Shown: positions 7,393 through 12,999 of the stretch, piece by piece | How positions within the stretch are numbered: position 1 is the stretch's first letter | How the letters are laid out: each line of letters opens with the position of its first letter | DNA from: Bondarzewia mesenterica | Taxonomy: Eukaryota > Basidiomycota > Agaricomycetes > Russulales > Bondarzewiaceae | Assembly: GCA_004802705.1 (NCBI GenBank) | Contig: SGPL01000756.1 | Coordinates: 1-12,999 of the forward strand | Length of the DNA: 12,999 nt | Direction: 5' to 3' | Translations under genes and position numbers: made by a program | The notes under the pieces: model-generated | Database searches by the model: none | The model's input: only the letters and a program-made list of their open reading frames with translations | What the model was told of the DNA's origin: nothing

Positions 7393-8734
7393 AGTCTGTG
7401 AATGGAATAAGAAGAAAACAGTTCGTCGACCGGATTGCTGTCGTGAGCGTATTGGGGAGGTATGTAGGTCCCTTGTATTCTTTTTGGCTTGTCAATTTTA
7501 AAGGGCGAAGGCAGACCGCTAGCCGTGCACGATTTCAACTCCGAGCGCCTTGTTGCTGGATCGTCTGTTCTACGCGGATGGCAAAACTGGCGCGGTCTCG
7601 CGGGTCTCGCGTAATTTTCGACGAGATCGATTCCCAACTCCTTCGCCTTGGAACAAGACCGGCTGGCCATTTAAAGACGTACATGCAATTCTGACACGAG
7701 GTGGGTTTGCGATTGTCATGTCATCCGTGTCGAATATCCTTCATCTCATTCACCCGTAGGCTATCAGGCATTCTTTCGACAAAAATTCCAAGACGAGAAC
7801 TTGCGTAGTTGTACACCTGGTGGGCCAATCCGCATGCTCTCATAATGTCCGCCAGCATTACATCCAGATGGCCCGGCATTCTGAATGATCATCACAGGTT
7901 ACCCGACAGGGAACCGACGTCCGTCCTGGCCTTCCTCCCCGAGTGATATCAGTTGGTTTGTACGACTCCCACGCCAGTCGCCGATTTCATGATCTTATGA
8001 TCTTATGTAGGCACACCTGGGGCTGGCATACATCGCCAGGGACGGGAGGCCCCGACAGAACGACAGCGTCGCGTACTTACACGTACAACATCATCGTCGA
8101 ACGGTTGCATTTGAGCAGTTCTAGCGCGAAACCTGGGAGGCTGATCACCATACCGTGCGCGCTATCAATGTTTTTTAATTGGCTGCACGTCTCTGATAGT
8201 AATGACGTTGCCAATCTCTGACCGACGCGACTCCTGCACATGCTTCGGATTTGTTGACACTGGCATCTGGTGGATAAGAGCTTGATCGGCATGTAACTGC
8301 CGTCGACCAGCCTTCTTTTTTATAACCGGCCGTCCTGCGGATGTGCGTAAGTACATATACATGCCTCAGTTGTCCAGTTCTATGACTCCTTAATGTTAAC
8401 CCCTGCGCAGGACGCGCAAACTATTACGGTCTCAGGTCTGTTCTTCCCTCTGGCACGCTTCCCTCCTCTGAAATAAGTTGGCGGGACAGTTCCTAACACT
8501 CCAATAACATCGCGCTGTATTTATCTGGGGGTTGTCCATTGCGCGTAAACAACAGTATCACAACATTAAATCAATCCACCACATGACCGAGTTGCGCGGC
8601 GCCTGCCTGTCGGTCCGCCTTTGCGATACTTCCATCCGTTGATTTCGGGCACTCCTCATTGGTCCATCTGATCAGTGTGGAACTTAAAAGGCCAAGTTAC
8701 GAAATTTACTGCTTGGAAAGTCAAGGTGTTGTAT
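7393..8734. other. Spacer between the duplicated units, no confident gene
   Basis: About 1.3 kb with no counterpart elsewhere in the window. On the - strand, a 93-codon frame (7389-7670) abuts the zinc-finger start and may be 5'-UTR. Another frame of 71 codons (8077-8292, -) ends with a possible splice donor GTAAGTACG. These could be exons of an unrecognised - strand gene, but I cannot connect them. There is a short tandem repeat of ATGATCTT near 7988. The right part (8360-8734) shows nothing. Confidence 0.35.
7721..7879 (-). CDS. Possible small ORF or exon, unknown function
   Basis: A 52-residue frame from ATG at 7879 to TGA at 7721. It begins MPGHLDVMLADIMRACGLAH and continues with an SSRLGIFVERMPDSLR-like stretch. 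Its balanced composition is more protein-like than the neighbouring frames. CATTCAG just before the ATG could be a splice acceptor, so it may be an internal exon. No family is recognised and no paralogous copy is available for comparison. Confidence 0.2.
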   Translation of the reverse strand: MPGHLDVMLADIMRACGLAHQVYNYASSRLGIFVERMPDSLRVNEMKDIRHG

Positions 8735-9642
8735 CTTCAGCGAAGGAATATTTGACAACGTTGTGCCCGGCGACAAGTCTTCTTAGCCTTTGAAAGTATA
8801 TGCATTGTCCATACGACATTGATACCGCCGCATGGGCCTATCTTTTGCTTCCTTTTGCCTCTCTTGCACGATTTCTCTGTGCAATGCTCGCAATGCTCCT
8901 GACTCGAGTTCTCTTCCACCTTCTCTTCCACTTCCTCATCGATAGTCGATGGCACCTTGTATCCATCACATCGTCGACTCCCTAGTGTCTCGACGATCCA
9001 TATATATATCTCCTTTCTTTCACTCCTTTCCTCGCCCACTGCCCTCCATATGAATTTATCGCAGAGATGTATCGTCCATGATGGGTGGCGTTGGAACTAT
9101 TTTGATTTAGGCGTCCCGAATCGGGATGTGTCGAGTATGTACTTTCCAGATTTTGAGCTCTGGTACTCGTCTCTTGTTTGATATGTAACGTCAAACTCTT
9201 CCAGTCTAACTGACTATGCGCACTACTACAAGTTACTCGTCATCGTGGTCTACGTATCTATTTTCCAGGAAAAGTAGGCCGTCCGACAGCTACGTCAGCT
9301 GTTGGTTCTTGTGGACGCATTCAAGATGCATGACCGCGCTAACGCGTTGCATCAATTCGGTGTACGCCTATCCGCCCGCCAACATACGATCACACCCTCC
9401 GGTCAGTGTACTCAAACCCGATCCGACTACTTCCCTCTTCGGCCTTGTCATAAAAGCTTCCTGAAATCGGCCAATGGGTGGAGCTTTTACGTCCACATGT
9501 ACTGTGAGATCACGCATTGCGCTGTGAGCTTGATTGTCGTGCGGACCCAGTAAGGTATCAACGTCATCGAGCATACATAGTATAAAGTCAGGTCTGTGCC
9601 ATCTCCTCACGCTCCCTCCAGTGTCGTTCTCCCATCCTCTTC
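8735..9642 (+). promoter_or_regulatory. 5' region of terpene synthase copy 2
   Basis: 8735-8951 and 9518-9642 align with the region before copy 1 (2882-3234). The 33-bp block at 8858-8890 is identical to 2999-3031 and contains TTGCAC (8864-8869) and GTGCAA (8879-8884), a perfect 6-bp inverted repeat with a 9-nt centre. Between the aligned parts, 8952-9517 is present only here. CCA|GTAAGG at 9550 with CAG ending at 9591 could be a short 5'-UTR intron. A 100-codon Cys/Lys-rich frame on the - strand (8737-9039) crosses this block, but I take it as chance. Confidence 0.5.
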
Positions 9643-10934
9643 ATGACTAGCAAAAGCGTTTCACAGGAAGATTCCCGCCTGGCAGACTTACTTGCCGACT
9701 GGCCATGGTCTCGATCTCTCAATCCTCTGTATGAGGAGGTCAAGGCTGAATCGTCAGCCTGGGTCGCGAGCTTCAAACCGTTCAATGCCAAGGCTCAAGC
9801 GGCTTTCGACCGCTGTGATTCCGGTGGGTTATTTTCCCTTCTCCCAAAACCGTGGGGGGCAGCCGCATCTCTTTTATTTATTTATTCATCCAGGCCTTTG
9901 TGCGGCTCTTGCCTACCCCAACTTTGATAAAGGTATCTGATTCACTGTAATCTCCTGAAAACCAACCAATATCGTTATCGACAGCACGGTTACGGACCTG
10001 CATGGATATCATCCATTTTATCTTCGTCTTTGACACCTACTCTGATGTTGCGGATGAAGTCGCGGTCCATGCCCAGCACGAAATCATCATGGATGCTCTT
10101 AGACATCCGCACACACCGCGTCCCGATGGCGAGTGTGTTCTCGGTGAGATGGCCCGACAGTGAGAGTTCTGCATCCAATTCTTCATTCCTTGCCACAGAC
10201 GAAATCAAAAACGTGTGTTTTCCCCAGAATGTGGGCTCGTGCTTTATCCACAGCAGCCCCGCGTGCACAGAAACGATTTGTGGAAGGTTTTGATGTTTAC
10301 ACTGCGGCCGTCGTCACGGAGGTCAAAGACCGACGCATCCAGAATATACGGAACATTGAGAGTTATCTCAGCGTCAGGCGGGGCACCGTAGCAATAAGAC
10401 CATGCCTTGCGCTCCTCGAACTCAAAGATGCTCTCAACGACAGCACCGCGGCGCATCCAGCTATCGTCAGATTGGAAGAGATCATTGTGAATATGAGTAT
10501 ATTAGAAAACGTACGTCTCCGCTCTATCTTGGCCTGACCTTTAGAAGTAAGTCACGGTTTTTGCGTCTCAGGATCAAGTCTCTTGGATCATGGAGCGTGT
10601 AATATTTTTTTAATCCTCAGTTTCCTATTTCCCTGGGACACTGATTCGCGAATTGACGTGTCAGGATATGGGCCATGCAGCTCACAATATCGTGAACGCC
10701 ATTATTCACGAAAAGGGAACCGATATCCATGGTGCATGGCAATGGGTCCAGCAGTATCATGACACTCTCGCGAAGGAGTTCTTGGAAATACAACAACACA
10801 TCCCTCTCAGCGAAGAAGTCAAGCAATACGTCTGGGGGATGGGAAATTGGCTTAGGGGAACTTATTGCTGGCACTTTGAAAGCGAGAGATATTTCCGAAG
10901 CGCAGGGTTGCAGCTTTATCAGGAAATGAGTTGA
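9643..10934 (+). CDS. Sesquiterpene synthase, Δ6-protoilludene-synthase-like (copy 2)
   Basis: A class I terpene cyclase: the family ionises farnesyl diphosphate with Mg2+ and cyclises it in the cytosol. My six-exon model (9643-9823, 9894-9932, 9985-10159, 10228-10510, 10572-10598, 10665-10934) gives 324 residues without a stop, and all five introns are 52-70 nt GT-AG. Residues 20-27 (DWPWSRSL) and [16 protein letters not shown] match the family N-terminus. The aspartate-rich motif is D90-T-Y-S-D94; relatives usually have DE, DD or DN, so Thr91 is odd. The diphosphate-sensor arginine is R182 or R183. The second metal motif N226-D-Q-V-S230-W-I-M-E234 is intact, and HNIV follows at 242-245 with family spacing, which selects the exon 5 donor at 10599 (GTAATA). 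R310-Y-F closes the site. The C-terminal tail is shorter than usual. The product is unknown; protoilludene type is by resemblance. Confidence 0.85.
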
Positions 10935-11070
10935 CGCTGGATTGTATGCTGAATTGATGAGGTTGTACCGGAAATTCGCCTTTTTTTTCCTGTACTCTTG
11001 TATGGAGATGTCACTGGACTGATATTCATCGTCTTGAAAATCTCACATTCAACTCTGCGACCCCTCACGC
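10935..11070. other. 3' flank of terpene synthase copy 2
   Basis: This short stretch lies after the synthase stop. It includes a T-run (10981-10988) and no gene. It has no counterpart after copy 1, where homology ended inside intron 5. Confidence 0.4.
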
Positions 11071-11487
11071 TCAATCCACGGACATGCCCCCGCTCTCCGC
11101 CGATACGGCGTCCGACACGAAGTCCGGCTCTCTTCCTTCCTCTCGCTCCTCCTCCATCTCCACTTCCTCCCTCCTCCGCCTGCTACGACTGCGACTAGGA
11201 CTCGCAGATCGAACGACGATGCCACCGCGCAAGCGATGAAGATCGTCGCGCCAGCCTTCGAGCATGTCGAGTAACGATCCTTCGCCGCCAGGGGTCTCGT
11301 TGCGTACGGTATCGAGCGCACGGGAGAGGCTGCCGTCGAAGTCGAGCGAATGAGGAACAGGTTGCCTAGTTGTGATACGGGAGAGTGAGGGGTCATGGGT
11401 GCAGCTGGTGGTTGCAGATGCGAGTGGTGAGGATGGGAAAGAAGGGAAGGATGGGAATACGTAGGGGATGGATCGGATTTGGAGTAG
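11071..11487 (-). CDS. Hypothetical protein, probable 3'-terminal exon
   Basis: A - strand frame open for 138 codons from 11487 to the TGA at 11071. The middle reads like genuine protein: LDFDGSLSRALDTVRNE, then LLDMLEGWRDDLHRLRGG. It continues with an Arg/Ser stretch (SASPSRSRSRRRR), a strongly acidic helix (EEVEMEEEREE) and a tail ending GGMSVD. A convincing intron precedes it on the - strand (11541 down to 11490, GTAACG...TGATAAC...CCCCAG, 52 nt), so this is likely the last exon of a spliced gene. A candidate upstream exon at 11610-11703 carries TREQLRDLLDVFDQLQTLST, but I could not join it in this frame. If there is no upstream exon, the first Met would be in MLEGWRDD. No family is recognised. 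It has no homologue in unit 1. Confidence 0.4.
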   Translation of the reverse strand, partial: LLQIRSIPYVFPSFPSFPSSPLASATTSCTHDPSLSRITTRQPVPHSLDFDGSLSRALDTVRNETPGGEGSLLDMLEGWRDDLHRLRGGIVVRSASPSRSRSRRRREEVEMEEEREEGREPDFVSDAVSAESGGMSVD

Positions 11488-11542
11488 ACCTGGGGAATGT
11501 TATCAAATGGAAGGAGGAGGAGAAGGGGGAGAGAACGTTACC

Positions 11543-12065
11543 TCTGTATTAGCTCTTACCAGTATACATGGTAATTTCCACATGCCACACTCTCGGGATG
11601 GGTCGTCACCTTCATCAAGCGTGAGGCCTTGAGGGTCGAAAGGGTTTGAAGCTGGTCGAAGACATCGAGCAAGTCACGAAGTTGTTCGCGCGTCCTGACG
11701 CGACTGCATCACGTGCAGGACAATGGATAGTAGACCCTCTTGCCATTGGCCGACAGCGACCGTTCCTCAGAGTTTTTGGTCTTCCATCGATGTATAATCT
11801 CTTCCCTGATTTCATCCTTGGAGCCTATTATCTTTGGCTTGTTTCCATGAAAATTCAATTGAAGTCATATTTTGAAGCAAGAAGCACAGGATTGCCGACG
11901 CACGATATCAAGAGCGTTGTAAGGAGACACTCTGAACGCTACCAGTAAAGAGGAAGGGGGAAGGTTTAATTCCGATCGATAGCGAACCACGGAAAAGGTG
12001 AGTGACTTTTCCTTCTCCATCAAGGGTCGATGGATACCCAGCACCTCTCCTTCAAACCTCGACGA
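11543..12065. repeat. Segmental duplication block of unit 2 (matches 4252-4402 and 5718-6130)
   Basis: This is the uninterrupted form of the block that the 1.3-kb insertion splits in unit 1; the empty site is ACGAAGTTGTTCGCG at 11676-11690. On the - strand 11610-11703 could be an exon (GATGCAG|TCGCG ... GATGAAG|GTGACG) encoding a leucine-rich amphipathic stretch. On the + strand a 100-codon frame (11646-11948) spans the inverted segment. The two cannot both be coding with confidence. It also contains a 7-bp hairpin GGAAAAG-8 nt-CTTTTCC at 11991-12012. Confidence 0.75.
11805..11890. repeat. Micro-inversion partner of 5858-5943
   Basis: This is the same 86-bp segment as in unit 1 but in the opposite orientation, between CCTG (11805-11808) and CAGG (11887-11890). 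The flanking bases on both sides align directly with unit 1. Which orientation is ancestral cannot be told here, although this one keeps longer reading frames across the junctions on both strands. Confidence 0.85.
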
Positions 12066-12998
12066 TCAACGCCTCCATATCTCCTGCTGCCCCTTTAATA
12101 CAGAACGACTGTCTTCTGTATGGTCAGCCACGGAGACTACTGTTGCCCTCCTTGCACCACGCCCTCCATCCTTGCGAACATGAATCCTCTCATGAACGAG
12201 AAGAGAATCCTCGCGACCGACCTGGATACCGCAATACCGGCACTTGTGTGCAGGCGACGAGCTGTGCGCCTTGGCCGACTGCAGGTGTCGTTGGAGGTCA
12301 TAAGATCTCCCGAATCCCGTACCGCATTCCATGCACCAGGCTTTGGGCGGCTTGGGACTCTTCCGCTTCGGTTTGATGCCGCTCCCAGTCTTCCGCCTCT
12401 TGACCGGTGGCGGAGCTTCGTCCCCACCTTGGGACTCCAGCACATTGCTGGGGGATGATGGCGCGTTTACGAGGGCACCTTCCTCGCACTCGCACTCCTG
12501 CGATTTGTTGAAGTTTAAATGTGGGGCCTGAGTGTCCGCACGCTGCTCGCTCTGAGATGCGAGGTTGATGCGTGTGACACCCTTCCCCTTCCTGCTCCCG
12601 TCTTCCATATCGCGCTGATACGAGATGATGGGCGGCGGCGGCAGAGACGCCCTGTTCTTGCCATCGCGCACGTATCTGCTGATGGGCTGGGACCTGTGCG
12701 CGCTTATGTTCTGGGTTTGCGCAAGTGCGGGAGGCGCGCACCCCGCGTGTGTATGTGCATACGTGGATGGTTGGACCGCTTGGCTGGGACCGGGCATCGA
12801 CGTTACGAGCGGCTGAATCCCCCGAGGGATACGATGTGCAGATCCATTTGAGGGAAGGCCATAGGCAGAGTCAGGGACGCTCGGAGAGCGGTGGCTACTC
12901 AGCGCTGAACCAATAGGATATGTTGATGTCCCGGTAGAGCTCACATCCAGCAGTAATGGGTAAGCGCGAGGGATGGCGGCGTCGATGTCAGTAGCATA
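12066..12998 (-). CDS. C2H2 zinc-finger protein, copy 2 (5' end outside window)
   Basis: Paralog of 6131-7392. It is open from the window edge (codon at 12998-12996) to the TGA at 12066, 310 residues seen; the acidic N-terminus and first intron lie beyond the window. It keeps the Pro/Ser-rich middle, the nuclear localisation signal (VKRRKTGSGIKPKR) and both fingers. Finger 1 (CMECGTGFGRSYDLQRH...H) has the same six-residue His spacing as copy 1; finger 2 is CRYCGIQVGREDSLLVHERIH-type with normal spacing. After the fingers the two copies diverge. A 56-bp insertion (12093-12148) shifts the frame, giving a longer unrelated tail ending QQEIWRR instead of the copy 1 ending MIVEG. Many substitutions elsewhere are amino-acid-changing, yet no stop has appeared, which suggests the gene is still under some constraint. 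It is convergent with the intact synthase. Confidence 0.8.
   Translation of the reverse strand, partial: YATDIDAAIPRAYPLLLDVSSTGTSTYPIGSALSSHRSPSVPDSAYGLPSNGSAHRIPRGIQPLVTSMPGPSQAVQPSTYAHTHAGCAPPALAQTQNISAHRSQPISRYVRDGKNRASLPPPPIISYQRDMEDGSRKGKGVTRINLASQSEQRADTQAPHLNFNKSQECECEEGALVNAPSSPSNVLESQGGDEAPPPVKRRKTGSGIKPKRKSPKPPKAWCMECGTGFGRSYDLQRHLQSAKAHSSSPAHKCRYCGIQVGREDSLLVHERIHVRKDGGRGARRATVVSVADHTEDSRSVLKGQQEIWRR
12093..12148. repeat. 56-bp insertion flanked by 9-bp near-identical direct repeats
   Basis: Present in zinc-finger copy 2 and absent from copy 1 (junction at 6171). It lies between CTGCTGCCC (12084-12092) and its own last nine bases CTGTTGCCC (12140-12148), as a target-site duplication would. 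Inside is a perfect 8-bp inverted repeat, ATACAGAA (12098-12105) and TTCTGTAT (12114-12121), with an 8-nt loop. On the coding (-) strand it contains GTAGTC, a CTGAC branch-like site and GGGGCAG, together a potential 54-nt intron. Confidence 0.7.
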
Positions 12999-12999
12999 T

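Noticed and set aside
8737..9039. 100-codon Cys/Lys-rich frame on the - strand with a CEHCTEKSC motif
   Set aside because: It overlaps the conserved synthase upstream block. The motif comes from the 33-bp identical stretch and the rest of the frame is not preserved in unit 1, so it is more likely regulatory DNA than a gene.
9990..10268. 92-codon - strand frame
   Set aside because: It is antisense to synthase exon 3 and intron 3. The + strand reading matches a known family with correct splice sites.
11646..11948. 100-codon + strand frame crossing the inverted segment
   Set aside because: It is not maintained in unit 1, has no recognisable family, and overlaps - strand exon-like sequence. It is useful only as a weak hint about inversion polarity.
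1..12999. tRNA, rRNA, CRISPR arrays, prokaryotic operons
   Set aside because: I saw no cloverleaf, rRNA or regularly spaced repeat array, and the intron-containing genes indicate a eukaryote.

Overview
The window looks like nuclear DNA of a mushroom-forming basidiomycete (Agaricomycetes). The evidence is genes split by 49-70 nt GT-AG introns, a class I sesquiterpene synthase of the Δ6-protoilludene-synthase type, a basidiomycete-style Hsp20, and C2H2 zinc-finger proteins with long proline/serine-rich N-termini. The genus cannot be named from the sequence. About two dozen scattered N bases (3222-3492, plus one at 7294) show a draft assembly.

Layout. 1-1120: a decayed small heat-shock protein gene on the + strand, with a perfect three-unit heat-shock element about 245 bp upstream. 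1624-2299: a two-exon gene for a small single-pass membrane protein. 2300-2881: no recognisable gene. From 2882 onward the window is dominated by a tandem segmental duplication of a two-gene module: a sesquiterpene synthase (+ strand) followed by a C2H2 zinc-finger protein (- strand). Unit 1 runs from 2882 to about 7392; its synthase is a pseudogene and its zinc-finger gene appears complete. Unit 2 runs from 8735 past the window end; its synthase has an uninterrupted six-exon reading frame and its zinc-finger gene is cut by the window edge. About 1.3 kb without a confident gene separates the units.

Comparing the two units dates several rearrangements to after the duplication. Unit 1 carries a 1.3-kb insertion (4403-5717) whose left edge is a perfect 13-bp terminal inverted repeat and which holds an internal 392-bp-period duplication. 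An 86-bp segment bounded by CCTG/CAGG is in opposite orientation in the two units (5858-5943 against 11805-11890). Unit 1's synthase has lost about 360 bp, including the exon with the aspartate-rich motif. Unit 2 has an extra 566 bp upstream of its synthase. Unit 2's zinc-finger gene has a 56-bp insertion near its C-terminus, between near-identical 9-bp direct repeats.

Working idea (inference): this is part of a sesquiterpenoid locus in which the zinc-finger protein may regulate the neighbouring synthase. After duplication, unit 2 kept the working synthase and unit 1's copy decayed. The surviving synthase has DTYSD where the family usually has an acidic second residue (DE/DD/DN), so its activity is not assured.
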